Made by a program: the position numbers and the translations under genes. Under the pieces are notes generated by a model that was not told the origin of the DNA, did not search any database, and saw nothing but the letters and a program-made list of their open reading frames with translations. From Streptomyces phaeochromogenes (lineage in GTDB: Bacteria; Actinomycetota; Actinomycetes; Streptomycetales; Streptomycetaceae): 47,463 bases of DNA. Location of the stretch: assembly GCF_001418655.1 (NCBI RefSeq), contig NZ_LIQZ01000162.1, positions 1 to 47,463 on the forward strand. The letters run 5' to 3'. Positions 1 through 8,519 of this stretch are shown piece after piece. Every line of letters starts with the position of its first letter. Position 1 is the stretch's first letter.

Positions 1-63
1 GGGCGTGCCAGGGCGGCGGGGGGTCAGTTCCTCCCAGGGGTCGTCGTCCTCCTCGTCGGTCAT
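1..63 (-). CDS. 5' end of an unidentified gene (partial, leaves window)
   Basis: An ATG at 63-61 overlaps the TGA of the AAA+ gene (62-60) as ATGA, and an AGGGA ribosome binding site lies 7 bases before it. The visible 21 codons begin MTDEEDDDPWEEL, a very acidic start, and run off the left edge without a stop. The ATGA junction matches those upstream in the same operon, so this is probably the fourth translationally coupled gene. Function cannot be judged from 21 residues. Confidence 0.6.
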   Translation of the reverse strand, partial: MTDEEDDDPWEELTPRRPGTP

Positions 64-2132
64 CCACGGTCCCTGTCGTGTTCGACCCGCAGGTCGACGG
101 AACCGTCCTCCGGATCCTCCGTCACGTCCGTCACCCGGAGCGTGCCGCGCAGTGACTCCGGGCGGATCTCGAAGATCGAGCGGGCCAGGGGATTGATCAG
201 GTGCGTCTCCAGGGCCATGCCGATGCCCCGCCCTCCGGCGTACGGGTCCCGCAGACAGTACGTGCCGAGCTGCCCCCGGGCCCGTGGGCTGATCTCCAGC
301 CGGATGTCCTGGCTCTCCCACAGGGCGGCGGCGATGTTGTCGATCGACAGGTCGAGGACCTCTTCCGCGGGCGGGCCGGTGATGAAGCCGAACACGACCA
401 CGTTGCCGCCGAAGCGGTTCATCAGCTCCGGACGTCCCACCTCGGCCTCGAAGTGATGGCGGATGTTCTGCTTCACCCTCTTCGCGAGGTCGGAGTAGTC
501 GTCCTTGGGATGTACGTCCCACACGCGCTGCTCGGTCTTCGGGTCCGTGTGCTGCACCCCGAGGTTGGAGGTGAAGATGAGTACGCATTCGCTGAAGTAG
601 GTGGTGACGCCCTGTCCGTCGGTGAGCCGGCCGTCCTCCAGGAGCTGGAGGAACTTGTCCATCACCCCTTGGTGCGCCTTCTCGATCTCGTCGAAGAGGA
701 TGACCCGGAAGGGGTCCGCGCGTACGGCACGGGTGAGTTCACCGCCCGCCTCGTAGCCCACGTATCCGGGCGGCGCCCCCACCAGCCGGTCGGCGGCGTG
801 CGCGGCGGAGAACTCGCTCATGTCGAACCTCAGATAGGCCTCCTCGCTGTCGAACAGCAACTGTGCGACGGTCTTGGCCATTTCGGTCTTCCCCGTTCCC
901 GTCGGACCGGCGAAGAAGAGCACCCCGCGCGGCCGGTGCCCGGCGGACGTGGCCTGCGCGCCGGACAGCCCGAGGGCCGCGCGCTTGAGGATGTCGAGCG
1001 TCATGGTGACCGCGGGCTCCTGGCCGCGCACCCGGTGGGTGAGGGCGTCGTGACCGCGGGCGATCCGCTCGCGGATCGCCCAGGAACGCCAGGGGTCCTT
1101 CTCCACGCCGAGCCGGTAGATGCGTACCGCGTCCGGCATCGCCTCGAACGGCATGCCCCGCGACAGGGCGAGCCGGTGGCTCTGCCGCATCGCGTCCAGG
1201 GACAGACCGGCCGCCGCCTTGGCGAACGCGGTGACCGGGTCCAGCCGCGACCGTCCGTACGGCCCTTCCTGTTCGATTCCGGTGCCGTCCTGAGGTACGG
1301 ATTCGACGGCGTCCGGGCCGGGCGGGTGCTCGGAGGCCAGCAGCTCGGCCATGCGCTCGCGCTCGTCGGCGTCCGGCCCGGGGACCGCGACCGCGCGGAT
1401 GCGCTCGGAGCCGCTCACCAGCCAGTGCGGCAGGTCGCGGTCGCTGTCCGCGAGCCAGATGACCGGGTTGAACAGTTCCCCGCCGCCCGCGGGATCGCGC
1501 GGGGGCAGGTGGGCGCCGGGAGCCAACGGCTTCGCCTCCTGGGCGAGTTGGACGCAGGCCAGAAAGAAGTCCTTCTCGGTGTCGCTGAGCCGGGTGACGT
1601 CGGTGCTCAGCCGGGAGGAGTAGTCGATCAGGAGCGCCAGCCGCAGCGGTTCGGCCTCCCGTCCGTCCCGGCGCTGCCCGGTACGGCGGTCCTGGAACCC
1701 GGTGACGATCTCCCGCAGCAGCGGTTCCGCCTCCAGGAGTTGGGGGGTGCGCCCGCCGGTCTGTCCCCTGCGCGGGCTGCGCAGCGCGTCGTTGAGCAAC
1801 TCGACCACGGTGTCCCGGTCGGGTCCGCCCAAGGCGACGAAGCCGGTGATCTGGTCGTAGCTCAGCAGTGCGCCGTAGCCGAGATGGCGCAGCCCGGCCC
1901 ACAGCGACTCGGGCAGGCTGCGATCGGTCTCGACCAGCTTTCCGCCGTGTCGGCGCTGTGCCAGGTACCGGTCGCGGATGTTGCCGTGCAGCACGAACTG
2001 GCTGTGCACCGAGAGCGTGCCGAGGATCTCGTCGACGAAGGGGGGTGTCGGCCGCTGGGGGCTCACGGCGGCGTGGCGAGGCCCGTCGTGCTTGGTGAGA
2101 CGGGTCTCCGTCGATCCGCTGGACAGACTCAC
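60..2132 (-). CDS. ClpB-type AAA+ ATPase with a degenerate N-terminal half
   Basis: The C-terminal half (residues about 370-680 of 690) is a ClpB/ClpA D2-type AAA+ module: Walker A GPTGTGKT (409-416), pore loop GYVGY (456-460), Walker B VILFDEIEK (477-485), sensor-1 TSNLG (521-525), MNRF arginine finger (571-574) and sensor-2 GGRG (633-636). These predict ATP-driven threading or remodelling of protein substrates. The N-terminal half (FVLHGNIRD near 47-54, LALLIDY near 165-171) resembles a second AAA fold that lacks a Walker A, so it may be regulatory. I chose GTG 2132 because GAGG lies 8 bases before it. An in-frame ATG at 2282 overlaps the upstream stop as ATGA and would add 50 residues including a PV repeat; its ribosome binding site is weak. 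It is third in a kinase-led operon. No ClpP-binding loop is recognised. The ATPase call is firm; the role is unknown. Confidence 0.85.
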   Translation of the reverse strand: MSLSSGSTETRLTKHDGPRHAAVSPQRPTPPFVDEILGTLSVHSQFVLHGNIRDRYLAQRRHGGKLVETDRSLPESLWAGLRHLGYGALLSYDQITGFVALGGPDRDTVVELLNDALRSPRRGQTGGRTPQLLEAEPLLREIVTGFQDRRTGQRRDGREAEPLRLALLIDYSSRLSTDVTRLSDTEKDFFLACVQLAQEAKPLAPGAHLPPRDPAGGGELFNPVIWLADSDRDLPHWLVSGSERIRAVAVPGPDADERERMAELLASEHPPGPDAVESVPQDGTGIEQEGPYGRSRLDPVTAFAKAAAGLSLDAMRQSHRLALSRGMPFEAMPDAVRIYRLGVEKDPWRSWAIRERIARGHDALTHRVRGQEPAVTMTLDILKRAALGLSGAQATSAGHRPRGVLFFAGPTGTGKTEMAKTVAQLLFDSEEAYLRFDMSEFSAAHAADRLVGAPPGYVGYEAGGELTRAVRADPFRVILFDEIEKAHQGVMDKFLQLLEDGRLTDGQGVTTYFSECVLIFTSNLGVQHTDPKTEQRVWDVHPKDDYSDLAKRVKQNIRHHFEAEVGRPELMNRFGGNVVVFGFITGPPAEEVLDLSIDNIAAALWESQDIRLEISPRARGQLGTYCLRDPYAGGRGIGMALETHLINPLARSIFEIRPESLRGTLRVTDVTEDPEDGSVDLRVEHDRDRG

Positions 2133-2194
2133 TGCGTGTTCCTCTCTGGACGGTGGAGTGGGCACCGGTCGGCGGCAGCCGCAACCGTGGGCAG

Positions 2195-2234
2195 CCGGAA
2201 CCGGAACCGGAACCGGAACCGGAACCGGAACCGG
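2195..2234. repeat. Hexanucleotide tandem repeat (CCGGAA)n
   Basis: Six perfect copies of CCGGAA plus a partial seventh (CCGG) sit between the stop of the membrane/coiled-coil gene (2279) and the preferred GTG start of the AAA+ gene (2132). If translation begins at the alternative ATG 2282, the repeat encodes Pro-Val dipeptides. Copy-number slippage by one 6-bp unit would not shift the frame. Confidence 0.85.
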
Positions 2235-2278
2235 GGGCAGGGGCAAGGGGCAGTGGGCAGTGCGCACCGGCGTCCGGC

Positions 2279-3925
2279 TCATCGCCGGTCTTCGCGGCCC
2301 CAGCGGTCGTCCCGCGGGTCGACCCGCCGGTGTCGTGGCCCGTCGTGCCGGCGCCGCGGGTCGTCCTGGGCACGCCGCCCGGAACGCGGGTGCTCACGCT
2401 CGAACGGTCCTGAATCGGCCGCGGCCCCTTCGTCCGGTGTGCCCGGTGCGACGACCTCCGAGGTGAAGCGGAAGTCGCAGTCCAGCCCCAGTTCCACGAG
2501 GGCGTGCTCGAAGTCGGCCGCCCACCGCTTCGCCTCCGCACAGCGTTCCGCGTCCAGGGGCGAGGGCGGCCCGGCCCGGTGCGTCGCGAGGTCGATGCCG
2601 TCCCTGCGGACGGTGACCCTGATCCAGTGATCCGGTTCCCAGCCCGGCGGCACATGGTCGGTGTACCGGGCGCCGGCCCCGCTCTCGTGCCGGCCGCCCG
2701 CCCCGCCGCTCAGGGCGCCGAGCAGCTGCTCCGTGCCGCGCTGGAGGCAGCGGTGTTCGAGGTGTTCGAGCCGTTCGTCCACGGCCGCGCGCACCTGGTC
2801 CCGATCGGCCGCCCCGAGGGGACGCCCCTCCTCGACGGACCTGCGCAGCAACGCGACGACGTCCTCCGAGGGCGGCTTCGGCTCGACGTCCGAGGGCACT
2901 TCGGTGGTGAGGAAGTCGAGCTGGGCCGCCGCCTGGGTCAGTGCCTCGACGCGCAGCCGGACGCGCCGGCCGGCCTCGTCGGCGAAGATGCGCGCCTCCT
3001 CCACGTGCTCCGAGGCGCCGCTGCCGTCACCCGCCCGCGCGCACATCAGCGCATAGTGCAGGGCGGTGACGACGGGTTCGGTGTCCTCGGCCGTCGCCTC
3101 CGCGGGCAGGCCGGCCAGCAGCTCGGTGGAGACGGCGATCACCTCGTCCGCGCCGGGTCCCCTGGCCCCGGCGACGGGGGCGGGCCGCGCGGGCCTCTGC
3201 GCAGACCCGGTGGACGGGGCGGACGAGGTGGACGAGGCGGATCCGGCGGTCCGGCGGCGCACGGTCCGCCGCCGCTGGGCGAGGACCTCCTGCCACGCGG
3301 TGTCCTGCGGGTCCGCGACATCGGCCACGGCGGTCGCGCACTCCCACGCCGCCAGCTCGGCCTGAGCCCGCTCGATGGCCCGTTCCGCCTCGGCCACCGC
3401 TTCCCGGGTGGCGTCCAGACGGCAGCCCTCCGGCCGGACGGGCGGCGGCAGCACAGGGGCGGGCGGTGGCGGTGAGCCCGGCGGGGTGCCACGTGCCGCC
3501 CGGGCGAGCCGTCCCGCGAGGACGGCGCGGCGGGCGTTGACACGGGTGGCGGCGAACGCCGCGCTCTCCCACTGCTGGGCGGCGTTGCGGGAGACGTCCT
3601 GCTGCCGCAGCAGACAGCGTTGCTCCTCGGCGGCGCGGACCGCCGCGTGCGCCAGCATCCCGGTGGCCGCCATGGCGGCCCGCCCGGCCAGCAGCGCGCC
3701 GCTCATGGCGCCGAGCGCGATGGCCGCCGGTTCCACCAGTTCGTGAAGTACGTGGACCAGGCTCTGCGTGAAGTGGTCCACGGTGTCGGAGACGTCGATG
3801 ACGGACATCTGCGGGAGCTGACTCGTGACGTCGGGCGTGGAGACGGGCGTGGAGACAGGAGGAGTGTCGTACCCGTAGGTCGGCCATACGTCCTGCACGC
3901 CGGCGAGCCCGTTCGCGGAGCTCAT
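2279..3925 (-). CDS. Hypothetical protein with Ala-rich hydrophobic segment and coiled coils
   Basis: I do not recognise the family. From the ATG at 3925 (ATGA overlap with the kinase stop) the product is 548 residues. Residues about 66-97 form an Ala/Gly-rich hydrophobic stretch after a Pro/Thr-rich N-terminus, which may be membrane-associated. Residues about 165-200 are a heptad-like helix rich in Ala, Glu and Arg, and another long helical region follows before residue 340. The C-terminal 40 residues are very Arg/Asp-rich and probably disordered. The stop (2281-2279) overlaps an in-frame ATG of the AAA+ gene. Being made with a kinase and an AAA+ ATPase, it may be a scaffold or substrate of either; that is inference. 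Confidence 0.7.
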   Translation of the reverse strand: MSSANGLAGVQDVWPTYGYDTPPVSTPVSTPDVTSQLPQMSVIDVSDTVDHFTQSLVHVLHELVEPAAIALGAMSGALLAGRAAMAATGMLAHAAVRAAEEQRCLLRQQDVSRNAAQQWESAAFAATRVNARRAVLAGRLARAARGTPPGSPPPPAPVLPPPVRPEGCRLDATREAVAEAERAIERAQAELAAWECATAVADVADPQDTAWQEVLAQRRRTVRRRTAGSASSTSSAPSTGSAQRPARPAPVAGARGPGADEVIAVSTELLAGLPAEATAEDTEPVVTALHYALMCARAGDGSGASEHVEEARIFADEAGRRVRLRVEALTQAAAQLDFLTTEVPSDVEPKPPSEDVVALLRRSVEEGRPLGAADRDQVRAAVDERLEHLEHRCLQRGTEQLLGALSGGAGGRHESGAGARYTDHVPPGWEPDHWIRVTVRRDGIDLATHRAGPPSPLDAERCAEAKRWAADFEHALVELGLDCDFRFTSEVVAPGTPDEGAAADSGPFEREHPRSGRRAQDDPRRRHDGPRHRRVDPRDDRWGREDRR

Positions 3926-6324
3926 ACGGTCCTCCCTCCGGCCACGGCGGGAAGGGGGCCTCCGGCGCGGACAGCGGCCTGGACGGCCCGCTGCCGACGC
4001 AGCTCCCGGCGCCAGGACCGGTCGCGTCGCACGGTCCACACGGCGAGCGCGACGACGGTTCCCACGGGCCACAGCCATGGCGCCCACAGCAGGACGTACG
4101 GCAGGACGCCGAGGAACAGGACCAGCAACAGCAGCGCGGAGACCACCCGTGCCCAGCGGCTGCCGAGAGTGAACCGGCTCGGCCGTTCGGCGGTGCCGAT
4201 GACGAGTCCGGCCAGCGACTGCGAGGGGTGGTAGCCCGGCGGCCCGATGCGGACCGCGATCCACAGTTCGAGGGCGTGTACGACGAAGGCGGCGGGCATC
4301 GCCAGCAGCCAGCCGGTGACGACGGCGGACTGGGGAGCCAGATTCGCGGCGTCGGAGAGCGAGATGACGAAGCCCCACGGGGCGCAGACCAGGACGGCCC
4401 CCAGGACCGCCCAGCCGAGGTTCGGCAGCATGTCGAGGCGGCGCATCGCGACGTCGAGTCCGTCCCGCGCGGCGGCCAGGGCGGCGGCGGCCTCCTGCCG
4501 GCCGCGCTCCTCCAGATGCGCGTACGCCCGCCCCGCGTCGTGCTGGGCCAGGCGCGCGAGCCGCACCGCGGCCAGTGCGCGCAGCGGCTCGTCGGCCTCG
4601 TCGAGCAGCCGCTCGAACCAGGGGACGGGGACGGCGAGCCGCCGTGCCTCCGCGCCGGCCCGCCGGCTCCAGACGCCGGCGGTCTGGGGCAACCGGGCCA
4701 GGTGCAGCAGCCGGGCGTCGACGGCGGTGTCCCGGGCGAGCGCCGCTCGTACGGCCCGCCTGCGCAACCGGGGGTGCCGCAGGGCGAGTTCGTCGGTCTG
4801 CGCGTCCCAGGCGTCACGCAGCCGCCGCCACTGCTCCTCGGTGGCGGCGAGCTGTTCGCCGCCCGGTCGGACGGCGAGGGCGGTGAGGAGTCCGGGGTGG
4901 CGGAGCGCCTCGACGAGGTCGCGGGCGTCCCGGTCTCCGGCCACCGCTCTTTCGAGCGGGACCGGCAGCTGGTCGCCTTCGAGGCTGATGCCGTGCCAGG
5001 TGACGGGCAGATGGGGGCCGAGCCGGTTCAGCAGTTCGGCGAGGGTGACGGGGCCGGGCTCGTCGGCCAGCCGAGTGCGCAGGTCCTCCAGCGGGTCGGC
5101 TGGATCGGCGGGGGCGGTGCGGTCGACGGCGGGGCCGGTCGACACGAACTGACCGAGCCACTTGACCAGTTCCTCGCGCCGGGGCGCGGAGGACAGCAGC
5201 CGCGCGGCGCCCGGATGGCGGCGGTCGAGTGCCTCGGCGAGTTCCTCCAGGTCGCTGTAGTCCTGCCCCATGAAGGAGAAGGGCCGCACGCGCGTGGCGG
5301 GCGCGGGGGCGGTTCCGGGGGAGGGCGCGGTGCCCCGTGTGAGTGGTACGGGGTCCGCCTGGTCCGGATCGATCCACCGGCCGACCTCCGTGGCACCCCA
5401 GCGGTGTTTCAGGGACCGGGTGAGCAGTCCCTCGCACAGGGCACGCAGCCGGGTGTCGGCGATGTTGCTGAGGTCCACGTCCTCGGTGCTGATCCGTCTC
5501 AGGACCAGACCGCGCTGCCGCAACCGGATCGGGTGGGTGCCGAGGGCGAGTTCGGCGACGACCATGCCCATGGACCACCAGTCGACGGACGGGGCGACGT
5601 GCTGGTCGACGGTGCCGGCCTCCGGTGCAAGGTAGAGCGGCTTGCCCGCCCAGTGCCGCACCGGGCGGGACGACGACGGCGACGACTGCACGGCGGCGCC
5701 GAAGTCGACGAGTACCAACTCGGGCTCCTCGTGCGGGCCTTCGCGGACGACGATGTTGTCCGGAGCGACGTCGCGGTGCACGATCCCGCGCCCGTGCAGC
5801 GCGGTCAGCGCCCGGTGGAGCTGCTCGATCACACGCCGGACGTGCTCGGTCGGCAGTGGAGCGCCCTCCCGTGCCTGGTGGCGAGTGCGGTACTCGGCGA
5901 GGGTGACCTCGCCCGCCGAGGGGCAGACCTCCCACACCATTCCGGTCGCGATTCCGTGGTCGAGGACCTGGACCACGTGCTGGTCGACGGGGTCGCCGAG
6001 GATCTCGTGGACCCGGCGGTCGGGTGCGTAGAAGTGGTGGTAGCCCTTCCAGACGAGAGGGACACCCGCCGGCCGGAGCTTGGGTTCGCGTTCCACGACG
6101 CGCAGCACCACGGCCTGCTGAGGGCGTGGCTCGCCGGTGCGTCCGGCGCCGAGTTCGGCGAGCCGCTCGAAGCGCCCGCGCAGTTCCTCGGGCAGGTCGT
6201 GCAGTTGCGGCCGGGCCTCGCGGCCTCGCGCCGGGTCGGACTCGACGTCCGGGAAATGGTCGGTCGGCGGAACAGCGTTCCCCGCCGTATCCGGGTCGCC
6301 CCCCAGTGGTTCCGCGGTGCTCAT
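3922..6324 (-). CDS. Membrane-linked Ser/Thr protein kinase
   Basis: An eukaryotic-type (Hanks) kinase domain covers residues about 50-330 of 800. Key elements are intact: glycine loop GAGRTG (59-64), likely VAIK lysine K93 in LVWKGY, catalytic HRDVAPDN (183-190), DFG (207-209) and APE (233-235). Phosphotransfer to Ser/Thr is therefore expected. A long helical middle region (about 380-640) is followed by hydrophobic segments around 650-710 and 745-785, so the C-terminus is probably membrane-embedded with the kinase in the cytoplasm. PASTA repeats, common in actinobacterial PknB, are absent. It heads the leftward operon, and its TGA overlaps the next ATG as ATGA. It diverges from the macro-domain gene across an AT-rich region. 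Confidence 0.85.
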   Translation of the reverse strand: MSTAEPLGGDPDTAGNAVPPTDHFPDVESDPARGREARPQLHDLPEELRGRFERLAELGAGRTGEPRPQQAVVLRVVEREPKLRPAGVPLVWKGYHHFYAPDRRVHEILGDPVDQHVVQVLDHGIATGMVWEVCPSAGEVTLAEYRTRHQAREGAPLPTEHVRRVIEQLHRALTALHGRGIVHRDVAPDNIVVREGPHEEPELVLVDFGAAVQSSPSSSRPVRHWAGKPLYLAPEAGTVDQHVAPSVDWWSMGMVVAELALGTHPIRLRQRGLVLRRISTEDVDLSNIADTRLRALCEGLLTRSLKHRWGATEVGRWIDPDQADPVPLTRGTAPSPGTAPAPATRVRPFSFMGQDYSDLEELAEALDRRHPGAARLLSSAPRREELVKWLGQFVSTGPAVDRTAPADPADPLEDLRTRLADEPGPVTLAELLNRLGPHLPVTWHGISLEGDQLPVPLERAVAGDRDARDLVEALRHPGLLTALAVRPGGEQLAATEEQWRRLRDAWDAQTDELALRHPRLRRRAVRAALARDTAVDARLLHLARLPQTAGVWSRRAGAEARRLAVPVPWFERLLDEADEPLRALAAVRLARLAQHDAGRAYAHLEERGRQEAAAALAAARDGLDVAMRRLDMLPNLGWAVLGAVLVCAPWGFVISLSDAANLAPQSAVVTGWLLAMPAAFVVHALELWIAVRIGPPGYHPSQSLAGLVIGTAERPSRFTLGSRWARVVSALLLLVLFLGVLPYVLLWAPWLWPVGTVVALAVWTVRRDRSWRRELRRQRAVQAAVRAGGPLPAVAGGRTV

Positions 6325-6610
6325 GTGAATACCCCCGCCCGGTGCTGAAGTACGGCCTCCGGAATATCCCTCGGCCGGAGGTGGACGGATACTACGCGAA
6401 AATATGACCCCCGCTGTGCCCGTCGATTATCTGTCACTTTCCGGTTTTTCTCGATCAAAGAAAATCAACCCTCATGATCGGGTGTGAAAAAATAATAGAA
6501 AAAGTCGAAAGAGAATCGACTGCGTCGAAACTGGGCACGTTTTCGCCCGCACCGTGCCCGATCACGCGGAACCCTCCCCACCCCCGGGAACGCGGTCCTA
6601 TCGTGCTGGC
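6325..6610. promoter_or_regulatory. AT-rich divergent promoter region (kinase / macro-domain gene)
   Basis: This 286-bp gap holds no gene. From about 6395 to 6545 it is far richer in A and T than its surroundings, with A-runs near 6487-6502 and a GTCGA/TCGAC pair near 6504-6520. On the minus strand TAGTAT (complement of 6389-6394) could be a -10 for the kinase operon, and a CCTCCGG/CCGGAGG stem (6356-6362 with 6375-6381) would lie in that leader. On the plus strand TATCGT lies about 10 bases before the ATG at 6611, fitting a leaderless mRNA. No sigma or regulator site was firmly identified. Confidence 0.5.
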
Positions 6611-7804
6611 ATGCGTCTGGTACACGGCCCCGCAGAACCTTCGGAACTTCCCCCGCACCACCAACTCGTCGTCGAACTGCGTGCCCTGCGCAAGGTCGGC
6701 CTCTCCCGCGTGCGGCAGATATCGCACCCCGGTCTCGCCGCGGCGGCGTCCGCCGCCGGCCTGCCGACCGGGCCGGAGGAGCCCGCCGCGGGGATCGAAC
6801 GCCTGTTGCGGGCGGCCGTCCACTGGCTCGACGGGTCCGTGCCGCCACCCGGGAGCCACCTGGCCCCGGACCCTCCCGCCGCCGGTCCTGTCGGTGAACT
6901 CGCGCGCGCGGCGGCCCATTCGTTCGGGCTCGTCGGCGCGGCCTCCCAGATAGCCGGCGAGCGGCGCAAGGCGGCTGCCGCGGTGTTCGGCGTCACCACG
7001 GAGAGCTTCCGGCACCGCCAGGAGCGCCAGGTCATCGACCGCCTGGCCGACGCGGTGCTGGGCCTGGCCGGCGCGGGCGCTCCGCCGGAGGGGAACCCTC
7101 TCCCGCAGGCCACGCCCCCGGACGTCCCGCACGCCGTGGCCCGGATGACCGGTCCACCGGTGCACTACGACACGGCCCCCGGTGCGGTTCCCGCCCACCC
7201 GGACATCCAGGTGCACCTGTCTCCCATCGAGCTGCTGCGCGACATCGACGTCCTGGTCTCGTCCGAGAACACGTATCTGGAGATGTCGAAGATCTTCCGC
7301 AACACCGTCTCCGGGGCGCTGCGCCGCGCGGCGGCCGCACGGGACGAGACCAACGCGGTCATCGACGACCCCCTCGCCCGTGAGCTGCGCGACTGGATGG
7401 CCAGGCACGGCCGCAGCGGCCTCCAGGTGCCGCCCGGCACGGTCGTCCCCACCGGCCCGGGAGCGCTGGCGCGGCGCGGGGTCCGCCGAGTCCTGCACGC
7501 GGCGGTCGCGGTGCCCCGGCGCACCGGCAACGGCTACGAGGCGTGCGAGAGCACGGTGGTCGAAGCCGTGTCCGCCGCCTTCCGGGTGGCCGCCGGCGAA
7601 CGGGACGCGCACGAACCCCCGTTGTCGTCCCTGTGCTTCCCCGTGCTCGGTGCCGGACGCGGCGGTCTGCAGCCGGAGCGGGCCGCCCGCTGGCTGCGCT
7701 GGGCCGTGGAGGAGGAACTGCGTGCGGATCCCCGCTGGACGGTCCACCTGGTCACCCGTACCCCTGCCCTGATCCCCGTGCTGCGGGGCGCCGAGCAGGG
7801 CTGA
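6611..7804 (+). CDS. Macro-domain protein with N-terminal helical region
   Basis: The C-terminal half (residues about 200-395 of 397) looks like a macro domain, the fold that binds or removes ADP-ribose: ELLRDIDVLVSSENTYLEM (an IxVxxVNAxN-type start), the helix ending SGALRRAAA, the GLQVPPGTVVPTGPGAL strand-turn, VRRVLHAAV, and the loop FPVLGAGRGGL (343-353). The N-terminal 180 residues are mostly helical with no family I recognise and could be an adaptor. The ATG at 6611 was chosen because TATCGT about 10 bases upstream fits a leaderless transcript; an ATG at 6554 would add a Pro-rich extension with no ribosome binding site. It ends 7 bp from the convergent radical SAM gene. Whether it binds ADP-ribose cannot be told from sequence. 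Confidence 0.7.
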   Translation: MRLVHGPAEPSELPPHHQLVVELRALRKVGLSRVRQISHPGLAAAASAAGLPTGPEEPAAGIERLLRAAVHWLDGSVPPPGSHLAPDPPAAGPVGELARAAAHSFGLVGAASQIAGERRKAAAAVFGVTTESFRHRQERQVIDRLADAVLGLAGAGAPPEGNPLPQATPPDVPHAVARMTGPPVHYDTAPGAVPAHPDIQVHLSPIELLRDIDVLVSSENTYLEMSKIFRNTVSGALRRAAAARDETNAVIDDPLARELRDWMARHGRSGLQVPPGTVVPTGPGALARRGVRRVLHAAVAVPRRTGNGYEACESTVVEAVSAAFRVAAGERDAHEPPLSSLCFPVLGAGRGGLQPERAARWLRWAVEEELRADPRWTVHLVTRTPALIPVLRGAEQG

Positions 7805-7811
7805 CAGGAGG

Positions 7812-8519
7812 TCAGGGGCGCCAGCTGGGCGCCGAGAGCGGCAGTCCACGGCGGGCCCCCTCCCTCTCCATGGCGGTCAGGTCGCCGGGGCGCGGAATGC
7901 CGTACCAGCGCACCGGCCACGACCCGTCCCGGGTCCGCCGGTCCACGACGACCTGGAGTCCGACGTCCCGCGGGTCCCGGGTGCGCGTGAGGTGGGGGCC
8001 GTAGCGAAGGCGGCCCAACTCCGTTCGTGGGTCCATCCGTTGGTTGGCCGAGCCGCGCCAGACGAGGTCCGTCGGTTCGGTGACGCGGAACCGGCCGGTG
8101 ACCACCGCGTCCGCCGGTCCGAGCGCCGCCCGCTGCTCGGCGGTGAGCTCGTCCTCCTCGTACCCGGTGTAGACGAGCAGGTCGGGCGCCCCGCCGTCGG
8201 GCATCGGCCGTACGGACGGGGCGCGGCGCAGGTCGTGCGCGCCCTTGAGGAACGCGCCGAGTCCGGCCGGCTGGTCGCACGGCTCCCCACCGCTGACGGT
8301 CAGACCCGACGCGCCCTGCTCCAAGGCCCGTCTCCACAGTCCGAGCAGGTCGGCCACCGGAACCCGGGTGCCGCCCGCGGGATCCCAGGTGTGCCGCGAC
8401 ATACAGCCCGGGCAGGCCAGTCCGCAGCCCTGCACCCAGACCCCGAGCCGCGCTCCCGGCCCAAGGGTCAGCAGTGGCAGGTGAGTGCCGCTGATGTCCA
8501 GCCGTGCCGTGGTTCCCAA
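7812..8519 (-). CDS. NrdG-like radical SAM / single 4Fe-4S cluster protein
   Basis: The 235-residue product has the radical SAM cluster motif in the form CX3CX2C (C32, C36, C39 in GCGLACPGC), an SAM-binding GGEP (77-80), and the short length and WVQGC context of glycyl-radical activating enzymes such as NrdG. Such proteins use a 4Fe-4S cluster and SAM to make a 5'-deoxyadenosyl radical, usually to install a glycyl radical on a partner. No glycyl radical enzyme is in this window, so the substrate is unknown. I place the start at TTG 8519, with GAGAGGG 7 bases upstream; the frame stays open further upstream but without conserved-looking sequence. A GTG or ATG start is not available nearby. Confidence 0.75.
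   Translation of the reverse strand: MGTTARLDISGTHLPLLTLGPGARLGVWVQGCGLACPGCMSRHTWDPAGGTRVPVADLLGLWRRALEQGASGLTVSGGEPCDQPAGLGAFLKGAHDLRRAPSVRPMPDGGAPDLLVYTGYEEDELTAEQRAALGPADAVVTGRFRVTEPTDLVWRGSANQRMDPRTELGRLRYGPHLTRTRDPRDVGLQVVVDRRTRDGSWPVRWYGIPRPGDLTAMEREGARRGLPLSAPSWRP

Noticed and set aside
2133..2282. The 50-residue N-terminal extension of the AAA+ protein with a PV repeat
   Set aside because: The ribosome binding site before GTG 2132 is much better. The ATGA junction at 2282 keeps it open, so it is given as an alternative rather than the call.
201..2630. An 809-codon plus-strand frame over the AAA+ gene
   Set aside because: No recognisable motif, no ribosome binding site, and it is antisense to clear ClpB motifs.
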